Source: Winogradskyella pacifica (lineage in GTDB: Bacteria; Bacteroidota; Bacteroidia; Flavobacteriales; Flavobacteriaceae). From it: a stretch of 59,338 nucleotides of DNA. Each line of letters opens with the position of its first letter. Within the stretch, counting starts at the first letter, position 1. Both the position numbers and the translations under genes were made by a program. Location of the stretch: positions 1 to 59,338 of the forward strand of contig NZ_JABFDI010000021.1 of NCBI RefSeq assembly GCF_013403915.1, given 5' to 3'. The notes under the pieces were generated by a model. It saw only the letters and a list, made by a program, of their open reading frames with translations. It did not search any database and was not told the DNA's origin. Below are positions 1 to 10,069 of this stretch, piece after piece.

Positions 1-75
1 AAGATACGAAAATCAATGCTTCTTTGAAAATATAAAATATAAAAAAAGAGACTGCCTTTTTAGACAGCCTCTTTT
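1..75. repeat. Left copy of 75-bp inverted repeat shared by both window ends
   Basis: Read base by base, positions 1-75 are the exact reverse complement of 59262-59336. The repeat includes a terminator hairpin plus about 40 bp of AT-rich flank. It lies 3' of the M13 peptidase here and 3' of a lipoprotein gene at the other end, so each copy sits just after a gene transcribed outward. Confidence 0.95.
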
Positions 76-77
76 TT
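41..77 (-). terminator. Rho-independent terminator of the M13 peptidase gene
   Basis: On the minus strand the arms AGAGGCTGTCT and AGGCAGTCTCT pair fully if two G-U wobbles are allowed, and a run of seven T follows. On the plus strand the same positions would give A-C mismatches, so the hairpin is built for minus-strand RNA, matching the gene that ends at 95. Confidence 0.85.
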
Positions 78-94
78 ATATCCACTTTTAATGT

Positions 95-2161
95 TTACCA
101 AATTCTAACGCGATCTTCCGGCGCTAAATACATTGCGTCACCTTCCTTAATATCAAATGCCTCATAGAATGCATCTATATTTTTTAAAGGTTGTGTTGCT
201 CTGTAAACACCTGGGGAATGTGGATCTGTTTTTATCTGAGACCTTAATCCATCCTCTCTTGTTAATGTTCTCCAAACTGTTGCCCAAGACATAAAGTAAC
301 GTTGCTCTGGTGTAAAGCCATCTATATTTTCTGGTCTCCCATTCTCTTCATAATATAATTGTAGACCATCATAAGCTCCTAATACACCACCAAGATCACC
401 AATGTTTTCTCCTAAAGTAAACGCTCCATTTATATAAACGCTATCTAAAACTTGAATAGCAGAATACTGATCGGCCAAGGCTTTTCCTCGTTTTTCAAAT
501 TCTACTAAATCTTCTGGAGTCCACCAATTATTTACATTTCCGTCACCATCAAAACGAGCTCCAGAATCATCAAAAGCATGTGAAATTTCATGGCCAATAA
601 CCGCACCAATACCACCATAATTTACAGCTTCATCAGCTGTATAATTATAAAACGGAGGTTGTAAAATAGCTGCAGGAAAAACAATTTCGTTATTCATTGG
701 ATTAAAATAAGCATTAACTGTTTGAGGAGCCATTCCCCATTTTGACTTATCTACAGGCTCGTTAATATCATCAATATTTTTCTTTTGAGCCCAAGCACCT
801 ACAGCTAACATATTCTCTGCATAAGAATTATCTTCTTTTACTTGCATTGCTGAGTAATCTTCCCACTCATCTGGATAGGCTATTTTAACCGTAAATTTAT
901 CGAGCTTCAAAATAGCTTTCTTTTTGGTTTCTTCACTCATCCAATCTAGTTTATTAATTCTATTTTGAAACGCCTTAATAACATTAGCAATCATTTTTTC
1001 TGCTTTCTCTTTTGCTTCAGGCGGAAATTTTGCTTGCACATACAATTGACCAATTGCTTCACCAACAGCACCATTTACAGTACCCAATGCGCGTTCTTTT
1101 GCTGGAAGCATGGCTTTAGAACCATTAAGCGTTTTACTATAAAAATCCCAATTAGCTTTTTCCATTTCTGTGGTAAGCATACTCGCAGCATTATCTAAGG
1201 TATTCCAAGTTATAAGTGTTTTTATATCTTCTATAGAATTGGTTTTTAAAAACGCATCCATAGCTTTTAGATACTTAGGTTGCATAACCATAAGTGTATC
1301 TACTTTTTTCGTAATACCCATGTCATCCATTAATTTTTGCCAATTAATAGAAGGTGCCATTTTTTGTAAATCTGTCAACGCTGTAGGATTATTAAAATTT
1401 CTAATATCTCTACTCGCTACTTTATCTAAACGTGGCTCTGCCAATTGCGTTTCTAACGCTAAAATCTTTTCTGCTGCAGTGCGTGCATCGCCTTCAGAAT
1501 AATTGATAAATTGAAGCATTCTTGCAATATGATCTACATATTTACCTCTTATCTCTTTCGTTTTTTCATCTTGGTCTAGGTAATAATCGCGTTGCAATCC
1601 TAATCCACCAGGGAATACCCACGCAATATTCATACTACTGTCATTAAGATCGCCACTAGCTCCAATACCCGCAAACGGTGCGCTAACACCTAAGGTAGAC
1701 GCATAAACCGTTTGCATATCGCTAAGGTTTTTAATCCCATTAATCTTATCTAATAAAGGCTGAACGGGTTTAATACCAGCCTCATTACGCGCAAGTGTAT
1801 CTAACTCAGATTCATAAATTAATAAAGCCTTCTTTTGATCAGAACCTTCTTTATAAGTTCCTAATTCTTTTGAAACATTTAAAATCTCTAAAACATCTTG
1901 TCTTGTAGCTTTACGTAAGACTCCAAAGCCTCCCCAACTAGTTTCATCATCTGGAATGGTATTATTCTTTGCCCAATTTCCATTGACGTAATTGTAAAAA
2001 TCTTGTTTAGGATCCATTGAAGTATCCATATTCTCCAAAACAATTCCGGGTATTTTCACCTCTGTTATGGCAGAATCTTTTTTGACCTCTTCCTTACACC
2101 CTACTAGTGTAATAAATGCCAAACTTGATAGCGCCAATGCGCGACTAATATTAGTTTTCAT
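95..2161 (-). CDS. M13 family metallopeptidase (neprilysin/PepO-like), lipoprotein
   Basis: Predicted zinc endopeptidase of the M13 family, acting on peptides at the cell envelope. The N-terminus is a lipoprotein signal with lipobox LVGC (Cys22). The zinc site is HEISH at 524-528, with the third ligand in ENIGD (Glu585). The C-terminal APEDRVRIW matches the usual end of the family. Its 688 residues are normal for a bacterial M13 enzyme with signal peptide. It is monocistronic, with a strong terminator directly downstream. The family is certain; the natural substrate is unknown. Confidence 0.95.
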   Translation of the reverse strand: MKTNISRALALSSLAFITLVGCKEEVKKDSAITEVKIPGIVLENMDTSMDPKQDFYNYVNGNWAKNNTIPDDETSWGGFGVLRKATRQDVLEILNVSKELGTYKEGSDQKKALLIYESELDTLARNEAGIKPVQPLLDKINGIKNLSDMQTVYASTLGVSAPFAGIGASGDLNDSSMNIAWVFPGGLGLQRDYYLDQDEKTKEIRGKYVDHIARMLQFINYSEGDARTAAEKILALETQLAEPRLDKVASRDIRNFNNPTALTDLQKMAPSINWQKLMDDMGITKKVDTLMVMQPKYLKAMDAFLKTNSIEDIKTLITWNTLDNAASMLTTEMEKANWDFYSKTLNGSKAMLPAKERALGTVNGAVGEAIGQLYVQAKFPPEAKEKAEKMIANVIKAFQNRINKLDWMSEETKKKAILKLDKFTVKIAYPDEWEDYSAMQVKEDNSYAENMLAVGAWAQKKNIDDINEPVDKSKWGMAPQTVNAYFNPMNNEIVFPAAILQPPFYNYTADEAVNYGGIGAVIGHEISHAFDDSGARFDGDGNVNNWWTPEDLVEFEKRGKALADQYSAIQVLDSVYINGAFTLGENIGDLGGVLGAYDGLQLYYEENGRPENIDGFTPEQRYFMSWATVWRTLTREDGLRSQIKTDPHSPGVYRATQPLKNIDAFYEAFDIKEGDAMYLAPEDRVRIW

Positions 2162-2242
2162 AGTTTATGTTAATTAGTTTCAATTAAAAATAATTATATA
2201 TAAGACTAAAAATGTATTGATTTGTTACAAACATATTTAATA

Positions 2243-2770
2243 CTATTCTGGCTGAATTTTATCATAAAAATCGCTTTCTAACTTTTCATTAATCTGATAA
2301 TTAAGATTAGAAAAAGATACAAATAGCGCTTTAATACTTAATAATTTTTCACTTCTTTTAATATTATCTAAGGTTAAATTTTCATTCAACTTTAAAAGAT
2401 CTGTTTCTACAATAGCATTTCGAGATAGAATAGGATTTACTTTAAACTGGTCTGGCATTTGCGTTTTAAATTCTTCGGTAAACTTTGTTAAGAGTTCTAT
2501 ATCTCCATTAAAAAACGAAAAATCAGCCTTTTTTAAGTAACTAATTTGCGTAGCTAATTCGTGATACCGTTCCCAAGTTACAACGGCACTTTCACTTTCG
2601 CTACTAAGCGCATAATCCTTATAACCTATACTTTCTATAGTTTTAGCTGTAATTTTTGCACTCTGTTCTGTATTATCAGTTGTCTCCAATACTTGGGTGG
2701 TATTGGTATCCTCACCACAACTCATAACCATAATACCACATAAATATAAAAGGACAAATCTAGTTTTCAT
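2243..2770 (-). CDS. Small lipoprotein of unknown function
   Basis: 175 residues with a clear lipoprotein signal (hydrophobic core then VMSCGED, Cys18). The remainder is polar and probably helical, with no motif I recognise. It is on the same strand as the M13 peptidase, 81 bp upstream of it, so the two could share a transcript. I assign no function. Confidence 0.75.
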   Translation of the reverse strand: MKTRFVLLYLCGIMVMSCGEDTNTTQVLETTDNTEQSAKITAKTIESIGYKDYALSSESESAVVTWERYHELATQISYLKKADFSFFNGDIELLTKFTEEFKTQMPDQFKVNPILSRNAIVETDLLKLNENLTLDNIKRSEKLLSIKALFVSFSNLNYQINEKLESDFYDKIQPE

Positions 2771-2912
2771 AAGTATTTTTTAATTTGAATGTAAATATAC
2801 TAAACTATCCTTTTTTAGGCTTTAGTATATGCATTTGAAACAAAGTTGAGTAATTCATAATTAAAACCACCTTTTTCTGAAAACTTTAATATTACAACGC
2901 CTAAATTCTTAT

Positions 2913-2920
2913 TACTTTTG
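2913..2920 (+). promoter_or_regulatory. -7 element TACTTTTG upstream of threonine dehydrogenase
   Basis: A match to the Bacteroidota -7 consensus TAnnTTTG, 21 bp before the ATG at 2942. No good TTTG stands 19 nt upstream, so only the -7 half is convincing. It predicts a leader of about 20 nt or less. Confidence 0.5.
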
Positions 2921-2941
2921 GCGATAATTTAAAAAGAGTAG

Positions 2942-3895
2942 ATGTCTTCAAAAATATTAATCATTGGTGCCTGTGGGCAAATAGGAACAGAACTAACCAC
3001 TAAGTTAAGAGAACTCCATGGTGTAGATAACGTTATTGCTAGCGATATTAACACACGTAAACTAGAATTGGTAAACGCTGGACCTTTTGTAATTTTAGAT
3101 GCTAAAAACTTTAATGCCATTAAAGATTGCTGTATTAATCATAAAGTAGATACCATTTACCTTATGGCAGCTTTGCTTAGTGCTACAGGCGAAAAGTACC
3201 CAATGGAAGCATGGGATTTAAACATGAATTCATTATTTCATGTGCTTAATTTAGCCAAATCCGGACAAATTAAAAAAGTATTTTGGCCAAGTAGTATTGC
3301 TGTTTTTGGACCAACAACTCCTAGAGAAAACACTCCGCAACACACCATCAGCGAACCGACGACCGTTTACGGTATTACCAAACAAGTTGGAGAACGCTGG
3401 TGCGAATATTACCATGATAAATACGGTGTAGATGTAAGAAGCATTCGCTATCCAGGTATTATCAGTCATAAGGCGATGCCAGGTGGTGGTACTACGGATT
3501 ATGCTGTAGAGATTTATCACGAAGCTATAAAAGAAGGCAAATACGAGAGTTTTTTATCAGAAGACACCAATTTACCGATGATGTTTATGGATGATGCTAT
3601 TAAAGCAACCACTCAAATTATGGCAGCTCCTGCTGAGGATGTAACCATAAGATCATCTTACAACTTATCGGCGATTAGTTTTACTCCAAAAGAGATTGCA
3701 GATAGTATTAAAGCCGAAATGCCTGATTTTAAAATGGCTTATAAACCCGACTTTAGACAAGCCATTGCAGACAGCTGGCCGTCATCTATTGATGATAGCG
3801 TAGCTCGTAAAGACTGGAACTGGTCTCATGATTTTGATCTTAAAAAAATGACGTCTGAAATGTTGACGCAGTTGAAGAAAAAGTATCAGGCTTAA
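2942..3895 (+). CDS. L-threonine 3-dehydrogenase, SDR (epimerase-like) type
   Basis: NAD-dependent oxidation of L-threonine to 2-amino-3-ketobutyrate. The protein is an extended short-chain dehydrogenase: nucleotide-binding GACGQIG at 9-15, then the catalytic Y143-x3-K147 in YGITK. Overall it resembles the UDP-galactose-epimerase-like threonine dehydrogenases described from psychrophilic Flavobacterium, not the zinc-dependent Tdh of E. coli. The 317-residue length fits. It is a single gene with its own promoter and terminator. A related NAD-dependent epimerase is the alternative, but the match over the whole chain favours threonine dehydrogenase. Confidence 0.85.
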   Translation: MSSKILIIGACGQIGTELTTKLRELHGVDNVIASDINTRKLELVNAGPFVILDAKNFNAIKDCCINHKVDTIYLMAALLSATGEKYPMEAWDLNMNSLFHVLNLAKSGQIKKVFWPSSIAVFGPTTPRENTPQHTISEPTTVYGITKQVGERWCEYYHDKYGVDVRSIRYPGIISHKAMPGGGTTDYAVEIYHEAIKEGKYESFLSEDTNLPMMFMDDAIKATTQIMAAPAEDVTIRSSYNLSAISFTPKEIADSIKAEMPDFKMAYKPDFRQAIADSWPSSIDDSVARKDWNWSHDFDLKKMTSEMLTQLKKKYQA

Positions 3896-3920
3896 AAGTT
3901 TATTCTTTTCGAAATAACAT

Positions 3921-3952
3921 AAAAAAATCCTATCGCTTGATAGGATTTTTTA
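3921..3952 (+). terminator. Terminator after threonine dehydrogenase
   Basis: Perfect hairpin AAATCCTATC-GCTT-GATAGGATTT, followed by T on the plus strand and preceded by A, so it could work in both directions. It lies 26 bp after the stop at 3895. Confidence 0.85.
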
Positions 3953-3981
3953 TTTGCTAGATACCACAATTATACAGATAT

Positions 3982-4016
3982 AAAAAAAGCAAGAGAAACC
4001 TAACTCTTGCTTTTTT
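3982..4016 (-). terminator. Terminator of the SusCD-phosphodiesterase operon
   Basis: Stem AGCAAGAG / CTCTTGCT with flanking A and T runs, just beyond the stop codon of the NPP-like gene on the minus strand. With the hairpin at 3921 it forms a pair of back-to-back terminators between convergent genes. Confidence 0.8.
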
Positions 4017-4044
4017 ACTATAAAAGATTTAATAATTGGTATTA

Positions 4045-5388
4045 TTAATACCTACTATTACTATTTAGCATGCTCTTATAAACAATTCCTTTGGAGGATT
4101 CTAATTGAGTCCCAAGAACATAAGCTGCTAATGCTGCAATATCTTCCATTTGAATTTCAGAAAAAAGGATCCCTTTTTTAAAATCAGGACCAGAAGCTAC
4201 AAAACCCGTCTGGATGTTTTTAGTATCTGGATACTGACCATGTTTACCACCATGCGCACTTTTAATTAATTCTCCTTCTCTGTCATTATTAAAACTAAAA
4301 CCATCGTTTGCAGATAAAGCCAATACGGCATTTGGATTAGCACCTCTAGAAGTCATCTCATCTCTAGAAATAATTCTAAACGCTTTTTTAACACTAAAAG
4401 GCAAACTCTCGAGTTTATTCACAATTTTTTCTATCATTTTAGTATCGTTTTTATTCTTCACATGTAAGAATGCCGAACCACCAGTACTTAAAAAGAATGT
4501 GTCTTTATCTAGCAGGCCTAACTCTTTTAACCATAGATTGGGAGCCATACTAGAATGTACAGTATAAAAACCATGATCTCCGGTGATAATAATATTGGTT
4601 TGTTCTAAAATATTCGCTTTTTTTAAGGCATCAATTATAGTACTCACAGCTTGGTCTGCACCTGCAATTGCTTTTTTAACTTCAATACCATCACGTCCAT
4701 TTCTGTGTTGTGCACCATCGGTATTTGGTAAGTGAATTGTTAATAAATTTGGAGTATAGGTTCTAATTATATAGCCTGCTATTCTACTCAAATTTTGATC
4801 CATACTCAACGAACTTAAGTTATAATCGTCTATATCTAAATTCCCTGTAGCATTAGCTATGGCATCCTCAAACAAACCTTCAGGTATTGCATGTATTTGA
4901 GTAGCACCACGGCGATCTCTTGGGTTATCAAACGACCATATTTCTGGTATGTTATAATCTATGAATGGTGCATTTACCGTTATGGGCCATGACACAGAAG
5001 CTGTTTTTAATCCTGCGTTTTTCGCAGCTTCCCATAAGGTTTTAGCTTTTACAGACTTAAAATCATAGTACCAGTCTCCTAGTGTGCCTTCTTCCGAAAC
5101 TTTAGTATTGTAATATATACCATGCTCGTCTGGACCTACACCTGTAATTAAAGTGGTATGCGATGGATATGTAACTGTCGGGAAAATACCATTTACACCT
5201 TGGGAAGCAATTCCATTAATAGCTAAATCCTTAATATTAGGAGTCGGCCACTGGTCTTCCAAATAGAAGTCTGGCCTAAAACCATCGATACTAATTATAA
5301 CCAAGTGCTTTGCCTCTTGTGCAGCGATTAGGTTTAAGCCTAAACACGCTGATATCACAAAATAAATATATCTAAGTTGCTTTTTCAT
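4045..5388 (-). CDS. Secreted NPP-like alkaline phosphatase superfamily phosphodiesterase
   Basis: Predicted nucleotide pyrophosphatase/phosphodiesterase of the alkaline phosphatase superfamily, exported by an N-terminal signal peptide (about residues 1-23). Visible family residues are metal-ligand Asp35 in ISIDGFRP, the nucleophile region FPTVTYPSHTT with Thr73 as likely nucleophile, and GDHGFYTVHS and SAHGGKHG further on. It is the last gene of the fecR-sigma-susC-susD operon, 8 bp after susD, so it probably hydrolyses the substrate the SusCD pair imports or captures. Candidates are nucleotides, sugar nucleotides or phospholipid head groups. The exact substrate cannot be read from sequence. 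Confidence 0.85.
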   Translation of the reverse strand: MKKQLRYIYFVISACLGLNLIAAQEAKHLVIISIDGFRPDFYLEDQWPTPNIKDLAINGIASQGVNGIFPTVTYPSHTTLITGVGPDEHGIYYNTKVSEEGTLGDWYYDFKSVKAKTLWEAAKNAGLKTASVSWPITVNAPFIDYNIPEIWSFDNPRDRRGATQIHAIPEGLFEDAIANATGNLDIDDYNLSSLSMDQNLSRIAGYIIRTYTPNLLTIHLPNTDGAQHRNGRDGIEVKKAIAGADQAVSTIIDALKKANILEQTNIIITGDHGFYTVHSSMAPNLWLKELGLLDKDTFFLSTGGSAFLHVKNKNDTKMIEKIVNKLESLPFSVKKAFRIISRDEMTSRGANPNAVLALSANDGFSFNNDREGELIKSAHGGKHGQYPDTKNIQTGFVASGPDFKKGILFSEIQMEDIAALAAYVLGTQLESSKGIVYKSMLNSNSRY

Positions 5389-5396
5389 TTTTAGAA

Positions 5397-6806
5397 TTAA
5401 TTAAAAGGTAAGACATGGTTTGATGCTTTATTTTCGACCAATACACGGTTCATATCATAAAGGATGGTGACATTCCCTGTGGTTTCATCTACCGTAAAAT
5501 CGTCTAGACCAAGATTCATAGGAATAAAATTAGGAATCACAGGCAAAGTAAATTCATCTGAAATATTAGAATTGTTTAATTGCTCAGTTTGAGAAACAGG
5601 AAACTTAATACCTAAATCGTTAGAACGTCTACCTTCACTAATAAAAATTTCTTGACGCACTAAGTAAATAAGGTATAATACATCATCTGCATTTGCTGTA
5701 GCATCAATATCTTGATTTGTGATACTTGTGCCAGAAACTGTATACACAGGTATTAAACCTGTTTGTCTATCTAAGATATACCCGGATTTAGATTCTTGGT
5801 CACTTTCAAAACTGACATTAACAGCTGTTATTGGATAATCTTGTCTATTAGTACCATTTCTCAATTCTTCACTATCGTCTAAATACATAATTGGTCTGGA
5901 TGCTAAAACATTATCTATTAAATTGGTTAGTGTAGATTTAGCCAATTCCAAATTATTTTCGGCAGTATACGCTTCCGCTAAAATTAAATAGGCCTCTTCT
6001 ACTTTAGCCAGAGACAATGGCTTTTGATCTTCTGCAGATGTTCCTATGTCAAAAAATTTAGGATCTAAAAAATCTAACCTTGGTAAAGGTGCAAACCTAT
6101 TCTCACTAGCGGTAAAGGTGGCATTCTGAATTTCATTAGGAACACCATTATTACCATCAAATTCTACAGTAAACAATAAGCTGTTATGACTAACCACTGT
6201 TAGAGCCAAAGATTTTGCATTAGCAACATCCCCTAAACTACGATACACTCTAGATTTTAATAATTGGTAGACTAAAGTGGTTTCGGGCTCAGTTTCATTT
6301 TCAATTGCAAGGTCTAAGTAACCTATGCTAGCTTCTAATAATTCGTTTGGAGTATAAGCGTCACCATTACTGTTCATAGGAAGACCAGTGAAATTTTCAC
6401 CAGATAAAATTAAGGCATAAGCTTTTGCAAAATAAGCATAAGACCAGTCTTGAGCTGTAGCGTCTGGATCGTTTGGAAGTACTGTTTCTAGAGCATATTC
6501 TGCCATTTCTCTTAGCGCTCCAATTTCAACCTGCATACTATTACCATCAATATCTGTATAGTCAATTTGCGGAATATCGTATACTTTATTGTAAAGCGTA
6601 TAATTGTTGAAATAATTATCTGAAACCATTTCAGAGTTGATGACGATAGCGTTCATGGTTATGGCAAGTTGCCTTTTAACACCTGTAATCCAACTCGTAG
6701 CAGAATTGTTGTTGTCCAAGAAATTCTCTTCAGTAACATTTGGGTTATCGACACAAGCGGTAAGTGTCAGAAACAAAACGGTTATGTATATATAAATTGT
6801 TTTCAT
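5397..6806 (-). CDS. SusD/RagB family outer-membrane lipoprotein
   Basis: Surface substrate-binding partner of the SusC protein encoded 11 bp upstream. It starts with a lipoprotein signal ending LTACVDNP (Cys18). The middle contains TPR-like helical stretches (LEASIGYLDLAIEN; LAKVEEAYLILAEAY), and the C-terminal part contains the SusD-like block EIFISEGRRSNDLGIKFP. At 469 residues it is at the short end of the family. The identity rests on these blocks and on its place directly after susC; substrate is not predictable. Confidence 0.88.
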   Translation of the reverse strand: MKTIYIYITVLFLTLTACVDNPNVTEENFLDNNNSATSWITGVKRQLAITMNAIVINSEMVSDNYFNNYTLYNKVYDIPQIDYTDIDGNSMQVEIGALREMAEYALETVLPNDPDATAQDWSYAYFAKAYALILSGENFTGLPMNSNGDAYTPNELLEASIGYLDLAIENETEPETTLVYQLLKSRVYRSLGDVANAKSLALTVVSHNSLLFTVEFDGNNGVPNEIQNATFTASENRFAPLPRLDFLDPKFFDIGTSAEDQKPLSLAKVEEAYLILAEAYTAENNLELAKSTLTNLIDNVLASRPIMYLDDSEELRNGTNRQDYPITAVNVSFESDQESKSGYILDRQTGLIPVYTVSGTSITNQDIDATANADDVLYLIYLVRQEIFISEGRRSNDLGIKFPVSQTEQLNNSNISDEFTLPVIPNFIPMNLGLDDFTVDETTGNVTILYDMNRVLVENKASNHVLPFN

Positions 6807-6817
6807 GTTTTTTGTTA

Positions 6818-9800
6818 TTAGAAGTTTATTTTTAATGAGGTTAAAAATTCTCTTGGCGCAGAGTATGTAGCATAAGATATACCACCCGTAGAAGCACCAC
6901 CCTGTCCCGTTGCCGAACCACTAATTGTAGCTTCAGGGTCAAACGACGATGCTGTAAAACTTAGCGGGTTATTAACACTAAACCCAATTAGGATGGATTT
7001 AATAGTATTAGTGTTTTTAGGGATTAAATTGTAATTCATTCCGATGGTTCTAATTTTTATAAAATCAGTCTTTTCTGTAAATAAATTTGTAAAGTTTAAC
7101 CAATTTGATGTTCCATTAGCTTCAACTTCTGCTGCTGGCACTATATCATCCGATGCACCATAAAGAAATCTAAACTGTTGATCAAAACTGTTTGCGTAAG
7201 CCCCTTTTTGGTAATTACCGTTTGCAAAGAGACTGAAGTTTTTATAGGCGAAATTCATTCCAAGATTACCAAATAAATCTGGAATCGTAGTCCCTAAATA
7301 CGATTGTGCTGTTGTGGATTCTAAAACACCATTCTCATCAAAGGTTCCATAGTTTCCTCTAATATATCCTATAGGATACCCTTCTTCTACTACAGTTTGA
7401 ATGGTTCTGGCACTAAATCCATTAATATTAAAGGGTGCTACACCACCTGAGTCTACCACTAAGTTGTCTAAAGTGTTTATAGATACATTAAGTGATAAGG
7501 TTACATTTTCGGTTTGAATAGGAATAAAGCTGGCATTTATTTCCCAACCCTTATTCTCTATTTCACCAATATTGTATAATTGACTATTGGCATATCCACT
7601 AGATGGTGTTGGCGGCACATAGAATAAAGCATCTTTTGTATTTGCGTTATAGTAACCCACAGAAAGATTTACCCTATTATTAAACAATGCGGCATCAACA
7701 CCGACTTCAAAAGTTTTCGTTTTTTCAGGTTTTAAATCCGGATTACCAGATTGTCCAAAAAAGGCCGCTTGTTCTCCTAAAAAGCCATCAAAATCAATGG
7801 TTCTTTCGTTTACAAAAGCAGGAGGTAAATTACCCGCTACACCGTAGTTTCCTCGTAATCTTAAAGAATTTATAGCAGTTGAATTTTCTAACCAAGGTTC
7901 TGAGCTTAATAGATATGAAACACCTGCTTTAGGATAGTATTGCGTCCCAATATTATCTCCAAAAGAGGGGTTACGATCTCCTCTAATACCTAAGTCAAAG
8001 AACAACTTATCTTTAAAGCCAATATTTTCTTGAAAATAGAAACCATAGTTAAGCACCTCTGCCAAATATTCTTCACTTGTTTTTATAGCGGCATCGCTAA
8101 TTGTTTCGGCTCCGTCTCTAATATTAGTACCTGTGAATTGTATTTGATGATCTGAGTTTCTAAACAACTGACCTCCCACGGTAGAGATAAATGAAAATTG
8201 ACCTGTTTCAAATTTATGTTGCGCACTTAACTCTAGAGTAATACCAAAGTATTTACGTTCTAAGTTATTTATACTTCCTTCGTCTGTAACGTTAGTTTGA
8301 GTTGTATGCGTTAAGTATTCATTGGTTTGGATGGCCTTGTCATTCTGAACTCTATAATCGATACCTCCAACAAATTTAGCTTCAAAATTATTCACTGGTT
8401 TGTAAGAGAAACTTTGAGACGTTGTAAATCTATTAATTGAGATTTCGTTGTCTTGTAGTTCTTCTGCTGTTTTCACAAAATCATTAATTTCACTAAACTC
8501 GGCAGCACTAAGGTCGTCTAGTCTATTGTTAAACCCTTTTAAGGAGGAAGCACCACTTTCTGCAAACCATAAACCTGTATAACCCCCTTGGTTACCATTT
8601 CGGTTTCTGTTGTAGACATTATTCACGTAAATAAAAGAACTATTATACGTTACTTTTTCTCCTAATTTAGCTTTAAAACCAGTGCTAAAATCTATTTTCT
8701 TGTTGGCATTATTATCTGCTATTTGAGCTCCTGTATTCTCTAAAAAATTTCCAGAAAAACTATAGCCAAAACCTTCAGAGTTACCACCACTGATACTTAA
8801 GTTATATTTTTGGTAAGTTCCTGTTTCAAATAATAAGTCCTTAGAGCGATCAAAATACAGAAAATCTGTAGTTGGTGCTATAATTCCCATTTGAGTTGAA
8901 GCTGTAATTTGCGTTCCTCTAGAGCTTCCTTTTTTAGTGAAAATTTGAATCACCCCGTTTGCGGCATCTGAACCATATAATGTTGTTGCGGCTCCACCAT
9001 TAATGTATTCGATACGCTCTATATTATCCATTGGAATATCGGCTATAGAACTCATCGCTGCACCTTGTGCACTACCACCACCTAAAGCACTCGAGGTGTT
9101 TAAATTATCCATACGAACTCCATCTATATAAAAAACTGGTGTTGAGCTAAGAAAAGCAGAATTAATACCTCGAGATCTGATTAAGGTTGTTGCGCCCGAT
9201 TGACCTCCTGTAAAATTAATCTGTGTATTAGGTAATTTGGTTGCAATCAATTGGTCTATACGTTGCGATGGTAAACCGGCTAAATCTTCGGACTTAAGAA
9301 CTTCTACATTACTAGACAATCTTTTTCGTTGTACACTTGCACCCTGTCCTGTAATGACAACTTCGTTAAGAGCAGCAAAATGAGGCGTTAAATTAATTGT
9401 AATTTCTAATTGACCTTCTAAAGGATAATCTACGTCTTCGTATCCGATATAAGTAATTTTTAACGTCTTAGTATCGGCAGGAACAGTAATTGTAAACTGG
9501 CCATCATAATCGGTTACAGCACCAATATTATATGCTGTAGCGTAAATATTAGCTCCAAGTACAGGCGTATTGGTTTCATCATACACCACACCTTTAATAG
9601 TGATATTCTCTTGATTAATTTTAGAAACAGTTTTGGATATGGGTTTAACGAGTATACCATTATCGGTGATTTTAAAATCTATTGGTGATTTTTGTTTTAA
9701 GGTCTTTAAAACAGTTTCTAAAGGTTGATTATTTATACTTAAATCAATTTTAGTGTTTTGGTAAATCTCATTAGAAATATAAATGAATTTTAAATCGGTT

Positions 9801-9976
9801 TGTTTTTCAATTAAATTAAACACCTGAATTAAAGATGCTTTTTTTAGCTGTAAGTTAATGGTGTTACTAATAATGTAATAACGCTCGGTGTTGTGTTTTG
9901 GATGTATACTTCCATAAACATTGAATAAACTTGCCAGGATTATGACAGTACTTAATATGAATTTGTGATATTTCAT
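6818..9976 (-). CDS. SusC/RagA TonB-linked outer-membrane protein with STN signalling domain
   Basis: A 1052-residue TonB-dependent transporter. Order of domains: signal peptide; an STN (secretin/TonB short N-terminal) domain at about 40-110; a carboxypeptidase-regulatory-like beta domain at about 125-210; the plug at about 215-345 with VFYIDGVRMD and VIQIFTKKG; then the barrel, ending in aromatic-rich strands up to TSLKINF. In this family the STN domain touches a FecR anti-sigma factor across the periplasm. The sigma and fecR genes lie directly upstream, which supports substrate-induced self-regulation. SusD follows after 11 bp. Confidence 0.93.
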   Translation of the reverse strand: MKYHKFILSTVIILASLFNVYGSIHPKHNTERYYIISNTINLQLKKASLIQVFNLIEKQTDLKFIYISNEIYQNTKIDLSINNQPLETVLKTLKQKSPIDFKITDNGILVKPISKTVSKINQENITIKGVVYDETNTPVLGANIYATAYNIGAVTDYDGQFTITVPADTKTLKITYIGYEDVDYPLEGQLEITINLTPHFAALNEVVITGQGASVQRKRLSSNVEVLKSEDLAGLPSQRIDQLIATKLPNTQINFTGGQSGATTLIRSRGINSAFLSSTPVFYIDGVRMDNLNTSSALGGGSAQGAAMSSIADIPMDNIERIEYINGGAATTLYGSDAANGVIQIFTKKGSSRGTQITASTQMGIIAPTTDFLYFDRSKDLLFETGTYQKYNLSISGGNSEGFGYSFSGNFLENTGAQIADNNANKKIDFSTGFKAKLGEKVTYNSSFIYVNNVYNRNRNGNQGGYTGLWFAESGASSLKGFNNRLDDLSAAEFSEINDFVKTAEELQDNEISINRFTTSQSFSYKPVNNFEAKFVGGIDYRVQNDKAIQTNEYLTHTTQTNVTDEGSINNLERKYFGITLELSAQHKFETGQFSFISTVGGQLFRNSDHQIQFTGTNIRDGAETISDAAIKTSEEYLAEVLNYGFYFQENIGFKDKLFFDLGIRGDRNPSFGDNIGTQYYPKAGVSYLLSSEPWLENSTAINSLRLRGNYGVAGNLPPAFVNERTIDFDGFLGEQAAFFGQSGNPDLKPEKTKTFEVGVDAALFNNRVNLSVGYYNANTKDALFYVPPTPSSGYANSQLYNIGEIENKGWEINASFIPIQTENVTLSLNVSINTLDNLVVDSGGVAPFNINGFSARTIQTVVEEGYPIGYIRGNYGTFDENGVLESTTAQSYLGTTIPDLFGNLGMNFAYKNFSLFANGNYQKGAYANSFDQQFRFLYGASDDIVPAAEVEANGTSNWLNFTNLFTEKTDFIKIRTIGMNYNLIPKNTNTIKSILIGFSVNNPLSFTASSFDPEATISGSATGQGGASTGGISYATYSAPREFLTSLKINF

Positions 9977-10007
9977 AAAGTTGTAATTTTTTTAATGATT
10001 AGTTGTG

Positions 10008-10020
10008 ATTGTTACAATCG
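10008..10020. promoter_or_regulatory. Palindrome GATTGTTACAATC upstream of susC
   Basis: A perfect 6-bp-arm palindrome 32 bp upstream of the SusC start, in the 93-bp gap between sigma factor and susC. It could be an operator or a short RNA hairpin; no regulator is assigned. Confidence 0.35.
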
Positions 10021-10069
10021 TTTGAGATTAGAAGGATGAGGTAACGAGTAGCTGTATTTCTAACACATA